Assembly (NCBI GenBank): GCA_019746135.1
Contig: JAIESI010000054.1
Coordinates: forward strand, 25,740-89,739
Length of the DNA stretch: 64,000 nucleotides
Reading direction: 5' to 3'
Source of the DNA: Xanthobacteraceae bacterium
GTDB lineage: Bacteria; Pseudomonadota; Alphaproteobacteria; Rhizobiales; Xanthobacteraceae
Shown here: piece by piece, positions 1 through 8,814 of the stretch
Layout: each line of letters begins with the position of its first letter
Position numbering within the stretch: position 1 is the first letter of the stretch
Translations under genes and position numbers: made by a program
The notes under the pieces: generated by a model
The model's input: only the letters and a program-made list of their open reading frames with translations
What the model was told of the DNA's origin: nothing
The model's database searches: none

Positions 1-217
1 CCTTCGTTCCGTCGCCGAGCGTCACGCCGCCTGCCTTGTTGATCTCCTCGGCGGCGGCTTTCATGGCCGCTTCGCTGTTGATGCCGAAGACACGGACGAC
101 GCCGGACTTCGCGCCGAAGCCGGTGATCTTCACCGTTCGTTCCTGCGCGGCCGCATCCGATATGGAAAGTGCCGTGCCGGCAAGCAGCGCGGCAATACCC
201 ATGGTCAGACATTTCAT
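1..217 (-). CDS. ABC transporter substrate-binding protein, branched-chain amino acid type (5' part only)
   Basis: Only the first 72 codons are present; the gene runs off the left edge. The protein opens with MKCLTMGIAALLAGT, a typical secretory signal peptide ending near ISDAAAQ, so the mature protein should be periplasmic. The mature start contains KITGFGAKSGVVRVFGINSE followed by an AAAEEINKAGG segment, the usual opening of LivJ/LivK-like type I periplasmic binding proteins. The start is ATG at 217, with a purine-rich GAGGGAGGAAG ribosome site just upstream. It is divergent from the Crp/Fnr gene. The ligand cannot be told from this part: amino acids, amides and aromatic acids are all possible in this family. 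Confidence 0.75.
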   Translation of the reverse strand, partial: MKCLTMGIAALLAGTALSISDAAAQERTVKITGFGAKSGVVRVFGINSEAAMKAAAEEINKAGGVTLGDGTK

Positions 218-360
218 GGCTTCCTCCCTCAAGGATTGATCAAGCGATTTTTCGCGTTGTTGTTGCCCAGGCTGGGGTCGCGGCTCGGGAAGTCCGCCGG
301 AATTCTCAGCTTGCTCCGAGGCGGACTTCCGAACCAAACGACACCAGCAAGCTTGTCACT

Positions 361-438
361 CTAGTGTCGCTTTGGCCCCGAAGTTCGCAACAGTGCTTGC
401 TGAGCAATCGTGTGAACTTCGGGTCCGGGACACACTAG
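361..438. repeat. Imperfect inverted repeat in the divergent promoter region
   Basis: Perfect 9-bp arms CCGAAGTTC (378-386) and GAACTTCGG (414-422) enclose a 27-nt loop. The similarity extends outwards to CTAGTGT near 361 and ACACTAG near 432-438. It lies between the divergent binding-protein and Crp/Fnr genes. It could be an operator for the neighbouring regulator or a small mobile palindrome. It does not match the FNR/CRP consensus (TTGAT-N4-ATCAA or TGTGA-N6-TCACA). Confidence 0.5.
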
Positions 439-575
439 CATGTCCGGCTGGTTTCGCGACGGCGCCCGGCAGCGGCCTTCAGCCGCCGACGGTCACCGCA
501 CCGCAGCAACCGATTGCATGGTACATAGAAGCAGCCTTCCGGAATGTCGCCCGATCAACAATCTTTGCGATTTTC

Positions 576-1250
576 ATGCGATCTTTTGAAGACCTGCTGC
601 TGGCGAGCCCCTGGACGCAGGGGCTGACGTCCGAGCACCTGAAGCGTGTCCGGACGACAACCATCGTGCGCGACTTCGCGGCGGAGGCGCATGTTTGCCA
701 TGCCGGCGATCCGGCAAATGTCTGGGTCGGCGTGGTTGAGGGCCTGGTTCGCATGGTCAGCATGTCATCATCCGGAAAATCGATGACATTCGCAGCGCTT
801 CCGAGCGGATCATGGTTCGGGGAGGGCTCCGTCCTCAAACGCGAGATTCGCAAGCACAGCGCCATCGCCGTCCGGCCGTCGCGCGTCGCGCTCATGCCCG
901 ACGCAACTTTTTTCTGGCTGCTCGACAGCAGCATCGCCTTCAACCGATTCCTGCTCGTCCAGCTCAATGAGCGCCTCGGTCATTTTATGTCCATCGTGGA
1001 GCATGATCGGCTGCTCGAACCCGACGCCCGGGTGGCACGGTCGCTCGCGGCCATGTTCAATCCGCAGCTTTATCCGGGCACCAAGCACCAGATCGAATTG
1101 TCGCAGGAGGAGCTCGGCCATATCGTGGGAGCCTCCCGCCAGCGGATCAGCCAGGCGCTGCAAGTTCTCGACAAGGCCGGCCTGATCAAGGTCGATTACC
1201 GCATGATCACGGTGCTCGATCTCGAAGGCTTGCGCCGCTTCGGCGACTGA
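576..1250 (+). CDS. Crp/Fnr-family transcriptional regulator
   Basis: A 224-residue protein of the usual size for the family. Residues about 20-140 form the cyclic-nucleotide-binding-like beta-roll (GLVRMVSMSSSGKSM, then LPSGSWFGEGSV at about 75-86), followed by a dimerisation helix. A winged helix-turn-helix spans about 174-207 (LSQEELGHIVGASRQRISQ). The N-terminal cysteine cluster of oxygen-sensing FNR is absent (Cys41 is the only N-terminal cysteine), so it is more likely a Crp-like or orphan regulator than an Fe-S sensor. ATG 576 is the first in-frame Met that fits the family length; a longer form from 372 is possible but its extra residues look non-coding. The ribosome site is weak. It lies about 120 bp before, and in line with, the acyl-CoA synthetase gene, which it may control. 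Confidence 0.85.
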   Translation: MRSFEDLLLASPWTQGLTSEHLKRVRTTTIVRDFAAEAHVCHAGDPANVWVGVVEGLVRMVSMSSSGKSMTFAALPSGSWFGEGSVLKREIRKHSAIAVRPSRVALMPDATFFWLLDSSIAFNRFLLVQLNERLGHFMSIVEHDRLLEPDARVARSLAAMFNPQLYPGTKHQIELSQEELGHIVGASRQRISQALQVLDKAGLIKVDYRMITVLDLEGLRRFGD

Positions 1251-1372
1251 CCGCCGACAAAATTGTCGCCGGTCGTACAATCCTGAGACCGCCGCTCTGC
1301 TAGTATGCCCTTCAATACGCGAGCGCGGACAGCGCGCCATGGCTGCTGCCCATCGCGCAAGGGAGGACACAG

Positions 1373-3127
1373 ATGGCCCGGCAACGATCCGCCAAACGGT
1401 CAGCCAAGGTTCTTGCCAAGACCAAGAAAGCCGATATCCGCCGCTCCGCTCGCCGAAAATCCGCCGCCAGAACGAACGGCCAAGCGGCGAAAAAGCTCGC
1501 ATCCACGCGCGGGATATTTGCCGGCCTGCAACCGAACGCCGCAAATTTTGCGCCGTTGACACCGTTATCGTTTCTCAAGCGAGCCGCCGAAATCTATCCC
1601 GCACGCGCGGCCGTCATTCACGGCAAGCGCCGCACCAGCTATCGCCAATTCTACGAGCGGGTGAGACGTCTGGCGTCTGCCCTCAAGCAGGCGGGAGTCG
1701 AGGCAGGCGACACCGTTTCGGTGATGCTGCCGAACGTTCCGGCGATGCTTGAAGCCCATTACGGCGTGCCGATGCTCGGGGCCGTTCTCAACACGATCAA
1801 CACCCGGCTCGAAGCCGCCACCATCGCCTATATCCTGCAGCACGGCGAAGCCAAGGTGTTGATCACCGACCGCGAATTTGCCGGACAGGTGGGCCCGGCC
1901 CTGGCGCAACTGAAAAAGAAGCCGCTTGTCATCGACGTGGTCGATGCGCTGTACGCCGGGCCGGGCGAGCGCCTCGGCAAAATCGACTATGAAGCGTTCA
2001 TCGCCAAAGGCGATCCGGATTTCGAATGGTCGCCGCCTGCGAACGAGAGCAGTGCGATCGCGCTGAACTACACGTCAGGCACGACCGGCAATCCGAAGGG
2101 CGTTGTGTATCACCATCGCGGCACCTTCCTCGAGGCCGTCGGCAACGTCATGTCGTGGCCGATGCCGGCAAAACCGGTCTATCTGTGGACGCTGCCGATG
2201 TTCCATTGCAATGGATGGTGTTTCCCCTGGTCGGTGACGGCGATGGGCGGCACCCATGTGTGCCTGCGCAAGGTCGATCCGGCGGTGATCTTCCCGATGA
2301 TCGTCGAGCACGGCGTCACCCATATGTGCGGCGCGCCGACCGTGCTCGGGCTTCTGACATCGGCGCCGGCGGAGCAGCGGCGCAGATTCAACCACACCGT
2401 CGATATCCAGACCGGTGGCTCGCCGCCGCCCGCCAAGATCATCAAGGCGATGGAGGAGCTCGGCTTCCGCGTCACGCACATCTACGGCATGACCGAATTG
2501 CAGGGACCGTCGACGCTATGCGTGCCGCAGGACGGCTGGGAGGCGCTGCCGCTCGAAGAGCGCGCCGCGCTCACGGCGCGCCAGGGCGTGCGCTACGCCG
2601 TGGTCGAGGGCCAGATGGTCGCGGACTCGCGCACCATGAACCCGGTGCCGCGCGACGGAACAACCATGGGCGAGATCATGATCCGCGGCAACACGGTGAT
2701 GCTCGGCTATCTGAAGGATCCGAAGGCCACCGCCGACGCGTTCCGCGGCGGCTGGATGCACACCGGCGACCTCGCCGTCGCGCATCCCGACGGCTATGTC
2801 GAGATCAAGGATCGGGCCAAGGACATCATCATATCCGGAGGCGAGAATGTCTCGAGTGTCGAGGTCGAGATCGCGCTTTACAAGCATCCCTCGGTGCAGC
2901 TTGCGGCGGTGGTCGCGCGGCCGGACGAGAAGTGGGGCGAGACGCCTTGCGCCTTCGTGCAGCTGAGGCCTGGCGAAAACCCGACTGCGGACGAGATCAT
3001 TGCGTTCTGCCGCGATCAGCTCGCCCATTTCAAGGCGCCGAAGACCGTGGTGTTCGGCCCGCTGCCGACGACCGCGACCGGCAAGATCCAGAAATTTGCG
3101 CTGCGGGAACGGGCGCGGGCCCTGTAG
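1373..3127 (+). CDS. Acyl-CoA synthetase (AMP-dependent, DmdB/FadD-like)
   Basis: Adenylate-forming ligase that activates a carboxylic acid as acyl-AMP and transfers it to CoA; 584 residues. The ATP/AMP loop is YTSGTTGNPKGV (about residues 231-242). The PMFHCNGWCFPW segment is typical of the medium-chain and methylmercaptopropionate-CoA ligase branch. Hinge GWMHTGDLAVAHPDGY, RAKDIIISGGENVSSVEVE, and the C-terminal catalytic lysine in TATGKIQKF are all present. The first ~45 residues are very rich in Lys, Arg and Ala (MARQRSAKRSAKVLAKTKKA...), an extension these enzymes do not usually carry. The start is supported by GGGAGG seven bases before ATG 1373, so the tail appears to be translated. Substrate is unknown. 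The gene stands alone between the regulator and convergent bamD. Confidence 0.88.
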   Translation: MARQRSAKRSAKVLAKTKKADIRRSARRKSAARTNGQAAKKLASTRGIFAGLQPNAANFAPLTPLSFLKRAAEIYPARAAVIHGKRRTSYRQFYERVRRLASALKQAGVEAGDTVSVMLPNVPAMLEAHYGVPMLGAVLNTINTRLEAATIAYILQHGEAKVLITDREFAGQVGPALAQLKKKPLVIDVVDALYAGPGERLGKIDYEAFIAKGDPDFEWSPPANESSAIALNYTSGTTGNPKGVVYHHRGTFLEAVGNVMSWPMPAKPVYLWTLPMFHCNGWCFPWSVTAMGGTHVCLRKVDPAVIFPMIVEHGVTHMCGAPTVLGLLTSAPAEQRRRFNHTVDIQTGGSPPPAKIIKAMEELGFRVTHIYGMTELQGPSTLCVPQDGWEALPLEERAALTARQGVRYAVVEGQMVADSRTMNPVPRDGTTMGEIMIRGNTVMLGYLKDPKATADAFRGGWMHTGDLAVAHPDGYVEIKDRAKDIIISGGENVSSVEVEIALYKHPSVQLAAVVARPDEKWGETPCAFVQLRPGENPTADEIIAFCRDQLAHFKAPKTVVFGPLPTTATGKIQKFALRERARAL

Positions 3128-3165
3128 CGCGAGCACGCCACCGGCCGCGTGCCGCGGCTACGGGT

Positions 3166-4083
3166 CTAGCTCTTGCTCTGGCTGCCGGCGAACGGCGACT
3201 TGATCCCTGTCCGCGAAAACGCGCGGCTGATCCAGGAGCTCTTGTTCTCGGTCGGCTCGAAGCCGCCGGACCTCACCAGCCGATAGGCGTCCTGGTACCA
3301 GCGGCTGTCGGGGAAATTGTGGCCAAGCACCGCGGCGGCGGTCTGCGCCTCCGGCACGATGCCGAGCGCCATATAGGCCTCGGTGAGCCGGAACAGCGCT
3401 TCTTCCACGTGGCGCGTGGTCTGATACTGCGTCACGACGATCTTGAAGCGGTTGATCCCGCCGGTGAACTGTCGCTTTCGAAGATAGTCGAGGCCGATCG
3501 ACATCTCCTTGCCGGCCAGCTGATCGCGCGCCATCTCGATCTTGCGCTTGGCGTTCTGCGCGTATTCCGAATCCGGATATTTGCGCGTGACCTCCTCGAG
3601 CGCGGCGATCGCCTTCTCGGTCTGGCCCTGATCGCGGGTGACGTCGGGGATGCGCTCGTAATAGGCCGAGCCGATCAGGTACTGCGCGTAGGCTGCGTCA
3701 GGGCTGCCTGGATGCAGCGTCACATAGCGGCGCGCGGCCGACACCGACTCGTCGTATTCCTTGGCCTCGTATCGCGTATAGGCCGTCATCAGCAGCGCCT
3801 TGCGCGCCCAATCCGAATACGGGTGCTGACGCTCGACCTCTTCGAATTTCTTGGCGGCGTCCTTGTAGTCCCCCCGCTTGTCGGAGAGGAAGACGCCCTC
3901 GTTGTAGAGCTTCTCCGGCGGCTCGTCGGGCGCGACGCCGTCGCTCTTTGCAAACGGGTTCGGGAAGCTGCTGCATGCAGCCACCGGCCACGCGAGCGCA
4001 ACCAGCAACAGCAGCCTCAGGCCCAAGGCTAAGCTCAAGCTCCGGCCGCGGTTGCACGCGGATGATGCGTTACGCCACTGCAT
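3166..4083 (-). CDS. bamD: Outer-membrane protein assembly factor BamD
   Basis: Lipoprotein of the BAM complex, which folds beta-barrel proteins into the outer membrane. The 305-residue product has a basic N-terminus, a hydrophobic stretch (LALGLRLLLLVALAWPVAAC) and a lipobox Cys at about residue 37. A series of TPR helices follows: YNEGVFLSDKRGDYKDAAKKF, then AYAQYLIGSAYYERIPDVTRD, a BamD hallmark region. Start ATG 4083 gives a normal lipoprotein signal; an upstream ATG at 4125 would add 14 unlikely residues. It is read in the same direction as lpxC 109 bp upstream, an arrangement common in alphaproteobacteria where bamD follows lpxC. Confidence 0.93.
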   Translation of the reverse strand: MQWRNASSACNRGRSLSLALGLRLLLLVALAWPVAACSSFPNPFAKSDGVAPDEPPEKLYNEGVFLSDKRGDYKDAAKKFEEVERQHPYSDWARKALLMTAYTRYEAKEYDESVSAARRYVTLHPGSPDAAYAQYLIGSAYYERIPDVTRDQGQTEKAIAALEEVTRKYPDSEYAQNAKRKIEMARDQLAGKEMSIGLDYLRKRQFTGGINRFKIVVTQYQTTRHVEEALFRLTEAYMALGIVPEAQTAAAVLGHNFPDSRWYQDAYRLVRSGGFEPTENKSSWISRAFSRTGIKSPFAGSQSKS

Positions 4084-4192
4084 AGCTTGCGAAGACCCCC
4101 GCGCGCACCCCGGACGCGCCCCCATCTATTTGAAAAATAAAGGTTGCGGGACCGTTTATGCCAACATTCGGCCCGGAATATGGCAGGTCGGC

Positions 4193-5173
4193 TCAGGAAA
4201 CGTCGGGGCCGAAGGCCGGAGCCACCAGACCGGTCGCCTGGTCGGCATGGCCGCGGATCGCGCGGCGCGGCGCTTCCTGCCGGATTTCCGGACGAATTTC
4301 CGGCCCGTCGACCAGGATCCATGCCGAGGTGTCGGCCATCAGCGCCGACAGCACCGCATGGTTGAGCTTGTGGCCGCCGCAGACCGAACGATAGGTGCCG
4401 AGCAGCGGCGCGCCGGCCAGAGCCAGATCGCCGAGGGCATCGAGCGCCTTGTGGCGGGCGAACTCGTCGGCATAGCGCAGGCCTTCCGGGTTCAACAGCC
4501 GGCTCTCGTTGATGACGAGGGTATTCTCGAACGACGCGCCGAGCGCATAGCCCGCGCTCCAGAGCTTGGCGACGTCGCGCATGAAGCCGAAGGTGCGCGC
4601 GCGCGCGAGCTCGCGGCGGAATGTCGCCGGATCGATGTCGTAGGCCACGCCCTGCCGGCCGATCAGCGGGTGGGCAAAGTCGATGTCGAGCTCGATGCGG
4701 AAGCCGCGCGAATTCGGCCGCAGCTCGCCGTAGGCCTCGCGATTGACGACGCGGATCGGCTTGAGAATCTGGATGTAGCGGCGCGGCGCCGACAGCGTGA
4801 CGATGCCGGCCCGGTCGATCGCCTGGACGAACGGCTCGGCGCTGCCGTCCATGATCGGAACTTCCGGCCCGTCGATCTCGATGATCGCGTTGTCGATGCC
4901 GAGACCGGCCAGCGCCGCGAGCACGTGCTCGGCGGTCGAGCAGAGCGGGCCAGTGGCGTCGCCAAGGACGGTCTGGAACTCGGTCGCGGTGACGGCGCGG
5001 AAGTTCGCGCGCACTTCGCGGTCCGGATCTCCGCCCACGCCGCAGCGCACGAACACGATCCCGGTGTCGGCCTCAGCAGGAAGAATAGTCAGGGTTGCCG
5101 GCAGGCCGGAATGCACGCCAATACCGCTGATCGCGGTCTGCTGGCGAAGCGTCGTCTGTTTTCCGGCCTTCAT
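4193..5173 (-). CDS. lpxC: UDP-3-O-acyl-N-acetylglucosamine deacetylase LpxC
   Basis: Zinc enzyme for the committed step of lipid A synthesis, removing the acetyl group from UDP-3-O-acyl-GlcNAc. The 326-residue protein has the two-domain LpxC layout. Zinc ligands fall in expected places: His83 in STAEHVLAAL, His241 and Asp245 in DEFARHKALDALGDL; the catalytic-region His272 is in NHAVLSALM. ATG 5173 is preferred over an in-frame TTG at 5185 because family proteins begin just before KQTTLRQ; a GAGG lies about 13 bases upstream. It follows ftsZ at a distance of 463 bp, the usual alphaproteobacterial order. The C-terminal tail beyond residue 290 is longer than in E. coli. Confidence 0.96.
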   Translation of the reverse strand: MKAGKQTTLRQQTAISGIGVHSGLPATLTILPAEADTGIVFVRCGVGGDPDREVRANFRAVTATEFQTVLGDATGPLCSTAEHVLAALAGLGIDNAIIEIDGPEVPIMDGSAEPFVQAIDRAGIVTLSAPRRYIQILKPIRVVNREAYGELRPNSRGFRIELDIDFAHPLIGRQGVAYDIDPATFRRELARARTFGFMRDVAKLWSAGYALGASFENTLVINESRLLNPEGLRYADEFARHKALDALGDLALAGAPLLGTYRSVCGGHKLNHAVLSALMADTSAWILVDGPEIRPEIRQEAPRRAIRGHADQATGLVAPAFGPDVS

Positions 5174-5587
5174 GCCCAACTGCAAGCCTCAGCCCAAACG
5201 CAATGCGCGAGAACGCGCGCATTTGAGGAGGATTGCCCAGCCCCTGATTCTGCCAAAATGCCGGAGAAGCTCTGTGCGCCCCGAGCGCCACAATTTCCCC
5301 GACAAGAACTGGCAAATCCCCCTTACCTGCGAACAATTTAACCCGCGCAGGAATCAGCGCCAACTCACGCTTTCTTACCAACTGTTACCTCTAAAACGCC
5401 GTAAAGCTGCCCAAAACGCGACAGCCGACCGACCGAGCTTGCCTGAAGAGCCGCCATTCGCGGCGGGAAAAGGCGACGCTGAACGTTGCGCAACGGTCCA
5501 GCGTCCGAAATAAAAACAACAGATATTTCAGATACTTATACTAAAATCCCCAGTTCCACGCAGGACGTCGACCGGTCCGCTTCGCAA

Positions 5588-5612
5588 CGATCCCGGCCAC
5601 CGGCCGGGATCG
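5588..5612 (-). terminator. Strong hairpin downstream of ftsZ
   Basis: A perfect 11-bp stem (CGATCCCGGCC, loop ACC, GGCCGGGATCG) lies 24 bases past the ftsZ stop on the minus strand. No T-tract follows, so it may be a Rho-assisted terminator, an mRNA-stabilising structure or a repeat remnant. The rest of the ftsZ-lpxC gap (5174-5587) is comparatively A/T-rich and presumably carries the lpxC promoter; I could not fix its boxes. Confidence 0.5.
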
Positions 5613-5636
5613 TCCAGATGTTTCAAGCCCCTCCGC

Positions 5637-7376
5637 TCAGTTGGCCTGCCGGCGCAGGAACGCCGGGATCTCCAACTGGTCATCGTCCACAGGCTTGTGC
5701 ACAGGCAAAGCCGGCCGGCCGTGCATGTCGAGACCCTGAGGGGCCGCCGGCGCGGGCTGGGGCCGCTTGGCATACTCCGAAACCGGGTCCGGCATGCGGG
5801 GCGGCTGGCGCGGCGGCAGCGGCGGCATGGCCGGACGCTGCTCCGCGACGGGGGCTGGCGCCGGCGCCTCGCTCTCGTCGCGGCGACCAAGCCCAACCTG
5901 GGCCAGCCGCTGCAACAGCGACAGGCGCTGCTTCTCCGGACCGGTGTCGGCCGGCTCAGCCTGCCGGGCGCGAAGCTGGTTTTGCGCCGGCAGCGGCAGT
6001 TCGTCGAGCCGCGGCATGCGCGGCGCGCGCGGCGGCTCGGGTGCCGGCGGGATGAACGTCTTCGGCATCTCCTGCGGCGCGGGCTCGGCCATCACCGGCT
6101 CCACGAACAGCGACGGCTTCGGCGTGATCGAGCGGACCGTGACGTCTTCCATCGCCGGCGGCGGCTGCAATGCAGCGGCGACGGCGGCGGTCGCGGCGTG
6201 CTCGAACGACGACCGCGGTGCGGGCGGCGGAGCCAATGGGGCGGCCGCCGGCTGCGCGACCGGCGCGGGGGCCGGCGCGCGCAGTTGCGGCTGCTGCGGA
6301 TGCGCTTCATGACGCTCGACGCGCTCGGCGGCGATGCGCTGGGTGTCGACGCGCAGCCGCTGCGTCAGCTCGGCGATGCGCGAATCCGCCGGCGGGCGCT
6401 GCGCGTGCGCGACGGTGTCGATGCCGGTCGCCACCACGGAGACGCGGATGATGCCTTCGAGGCTTTCGTCGAAGGTCGCGCCGACGATGATGTTGGCTTC
6501 CTGGTCCACTTCCTCGCGGATGCGGGTGGCGGCCTCGTCGACCTCATAGAGGGTGAGGTCCTTGCCGCCGGTGATCGAGATCAGAAGGCCGCGGGCGCCC
6601 TTCATCGACACGTCGTCGATCAGCGGGTTGGCGATCGCGGCTTCGGCCGAGCGCAGCGCACGCTTCTCGCCGGAGGCTTCGCCGGTGCCCATCATCGCCT
6701 TGCCCATTTCGCGCATCACGGCGCGGACGTCGGCGAAGTCGAGGTTGATCAGGCCTTCCTTCACCATCAGGTCGGTGATGCAGGCCACGCCCGAGTAGAG
6801 CACCTGGTCGGCCATCGCGAAGGCGTCGGCGAAGGTGGTCTTCTCGTTCGCCACCCGGAACAGGTTCTGGTTCGGGATGATGATCTGGGTGTCGACGCAC
6901 TTCTGCAACTCGCCGATGCCGGCTTCGGCGAAGCGCATGCGGCGGGCGCCCTCGAAGTGGAACGGCTTGGTGACCACGCCGACCGTGAGGATGCCCAGCT
7001 CCTTGGCGACGCGCGCGACGACCGGGGCCGCACCGGTGCCAGTGCCGCCGCCCATGCCGGCGGTGACGAACACCATATGTGCGCCGGTCAGGTGATCGCG
7101 GATCTCATCGATCACCTCCTCGGCCGCGGCGCGTCCGACGTCCGGCTGGGAGCCTGCGCCGAGACCCTCGGTGACCTGCACGCCCATCTGGATGATGCGC
7201 TCGGCCTTCGAAAGGGTGAGCGCCTGGGCGTCGGTGTTGGCGACGACGAAGTCGACACCCTGAAGCCCGGCGGAGATCATGTTGTTGACGGCATTGCCGC
7301 CCGCCCCACCGACACCGAACACGGTCAGCCGCGGCTTGAGCTCTCGGATATCGGGGATCTTCAGGTTGATGCTCAT
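5637..7376 (-). CDS. ftsZ: Cell division GTPase FtsZ
   Basis: Tubulin-like GTPase that forms the Z-ring at mid-cell. The 579-residue protein has the nucleotide-binding start [16 protein letters not shown], the tubulin signature GGGTGTG at 109-115, and the T7 loop region [13 protein letters not shown]. The GTPase domain ends near 330. A long Pro/Ala-rich linker of about 230 residues follows, then the conserved tail [14 protein letters not shown] that binds FtsA and other partners. The length fits long-linker alphaproteobacterial FtsZ. It is last in the ftsQ-ftsA-ftsZ group, 121 bp after ftsA. The start is ATG 7376. Confidence 0.98.
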   Translation of the reverse strand: MSINLKIPDIRELKPRLTVFGVGGAGGNAVNNMISAGLQGVDFVVANTDAQALTLSKAERIIQMGVQVTEGLGAGSQPDVGRAAAEEVIDEIRDHLTGAHMVFVTAGMGGGTGTGAAPVVARVAKELGILTVGVVTKPFHFEGARRMRFAEAGIGELQKCVDTQIIIPNQNLFRVANEKTTFADAFAMADQVLYSGVACITDLMVKEGLINLDFADVRAVMREMGKAMMGTGEASGEKRALRSAEAAIANPLIDDVSMKGARGLLISITGGKDLTLYEVDEAATRIREEVDQEANIIVGATFDESLEGIIRVSVVATGIDTVAHAQRPPADSRIAELTQRLRVDTQRIAAERVERHEAHPQQPQLRAPAPAPVAQPAAAPLAPPPAPRSSFEHAATAAVAAALQPPPAMEDVTVRSITPKPSLFVEPVMAEPAPQEMPKTFIPPAPEPPRAPRMPRLDELPLPAQNQLRARQAEPADTGPEKQRLSLLQRLAQVGLGRRDESEAPAPAPVAEQRPAMPPLPPRQPPRMPDPVSEYAKRPQPAPAAPQGLDMHGRPALPVHKPVDDDQLEIPAFLRRQAN

Positions 7377-7497
7377 GTTTGCCTCTTGCTTGGGCGAACG
7401 TACGGGGACGCCGCCATGTCCTGCCGGCGTGCCCCCGGCGGATTCGGGAAACCGGAAACTCGGGTGAAACGCATGGTGTCGATCGGGAGTGTGCTCA

Positions 7498-8814
7498 TCA
7501 GAAGCTCTCCCTCAGCCATCGTCCAACCCGGGCGATGTAGCCTGTCCCTGTCATCAGCTGCCGCGTTCGCCGCGGTTCGAAGTGTTCGAGATGCGCCGCC
7601 TGCGGATAGACCAGCAGGCCGGTCGCCACGGCAAAGGCCGGGCCCTTGGCGGATTCCGGCAGGCCCGAGACGCCGAGCGGGCGGCCGACGCGGACCGGAC
7701 GGTTGAGGATGCCGGCGGCAAGCTCCGGCAATCCGGTGAGCTGGCTGACGCCGCCGGTCAGGATAGCGCGGGCACGCGGCTCGTTCGCGAACGACGACGC
7801 CGCGAGGCGATCTCGAACCATTTCGAGAATCTCCTCGATCCTCGGCTTGATGATGCGAACCAGACTCGCACGGGATACGAACTGGGGAGGCTCGCGGTCG
7901 TCCTCGTTGACCGCCGGCACCGTAATCATGTCGCGCTCGTCAGACCCCCCCGCGAGCACGCTGCCGTAGAACGTCTTGATTCGTTCTGCATCAGAGATAC
8001 GAGCGTTCAGGCCGCGTGCCAAGTCCATCGTCACGTGGTTGCCGCCGAGCGCGAAGCCGTCGCAATGGGTGAAGCGGCCCCCGGAATACACGGCTACCGT
8101 GGTGGTCCCAGCCCCCATGTCGATCAGCGCTGCGCCGGTGTCCGCCTCGTCGTCGGCGATCACCGACAGGCCGGCCACGTAGGGCGCGGCGACCATGGTC
8201 TCGACCTGGAGATGGCAGCGCTCGACCGCCAGCATCAGGTTGCGCGCCGCCGCCACGTCGGCGGTCACCACGTGCATGTCGACGCCGAATTCGCGGGCCA
8301 GCATGCCGCGCGGCTCGCCGACGCCGCGCACGCCATCGAGCGCGTAGCCGATCGGCACGGAATGCAGCACGACCCGGCCGGAGCGCACCGAATGGTGGCA
8401 GCCCGCCGCCAGCGCCCGCGCGATATCGCCGTCGGTGACGCTGGAGCCCGCCACATTGACGTTGACCGCATAGAATTCGCTGGAGGGACGGCCGGACGAC
8501 ACCGACAGCACCACCGATTCAAGCTGCACCGAGGCGTCGCGCTCGGCGAGATCGACGGCATGACGCACCGCCTCCTCGGCCTCGGCGAGGTTGATCACCG
8601 CGCCGCCCTTCATGCCGCGCGCTTCGGTATGGCCGACGCCAAGGATTTCGATGCCATGGCTTCGCCGCCGCAGCACGACCTGCGGGGATTGGGGCTTCAG
8701 GCGGGCAATGAGGCAGACGATCTTGCTGGTGCCGATGTCGAGCGCCGCCACGATCGCCGAGCGCTTCGGCGACACTGGTTTCATCTTCGGCGTGAAGCCT
8801 TCGCGGAGGCTCAA
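7498..8814 (-). CDS. ftsA: Cell division protein FtsA
   Basis: Actin-like ATPase that ties FtsZ filaments to the membrane and recruits later divisome proteins. 438 residues. The first phosphate loop is [16 protein letters not shown] (about 24-39), the SHS2 (1C) domain follows, then [12 protein letters not shown] and [17 protein letters not shown] in the second half. The C-terminus ([12 protein letters not shown]) is the expected amphipathic membrane helix. The start is probably TTG 8814: it overlaps the ftsQ stop by 4 bases, and GGGAGG lies six bases upstream inside the ftsQ end. The first ATG, at 8784, would give a product 10 residues shorter. Confidence 0.96.
   Translation of the reverse strand: MSLREGFTPKMKPVSPKRSAIVAALDIGTSKIVCLIARLKPQSPQVVLRRRSHGIEILGVGHTEARGMKGGAVINLAEAEEAVRHAVDLAERDASVQLESVVLSVSSGRPSSEFYAVNVNVAGSSVTDGDIARALAAGCHHSVRSGRVVLHSVPIGYALDGVRGVGEPRGMLAREFGVDMHVVTADVAAARNLMLAVERCHLQVETMVAAPYVAGLSVIADDEADTGAALIDMGAGTTTVAVYSGGRFTHCDGFALGGNHVTMDLARGLNARISDAERIKTFYGSVLAGGSDERDMITVPAVNEDDREPPQFVSRASLVRIIKPRIEEILEMVRDRLAASSFANEPRARAILTGGVSQLTGLPELAAGILNRPVRVGRPLGVSGLPESAKGPAFAVATGLLVYPQAAHLEHFEPRRTRQLMTGTGYIARVGRWLRESF

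Noticed and set aside
230..255. FNR/FixK box (TTGATCAA word)
   Set aside because: The TTGAT and ATCAA halves are fused without the 4-bp spacer, so it does not fit the consensus.
5697..7706. A 669-codon plus-strand frame opposite ftsZ
   Set aside because: It mirrors ftsZ, is rich in Arg/Gly/Asp/His as antisense frames of high-GC genes are, and resembles no family.
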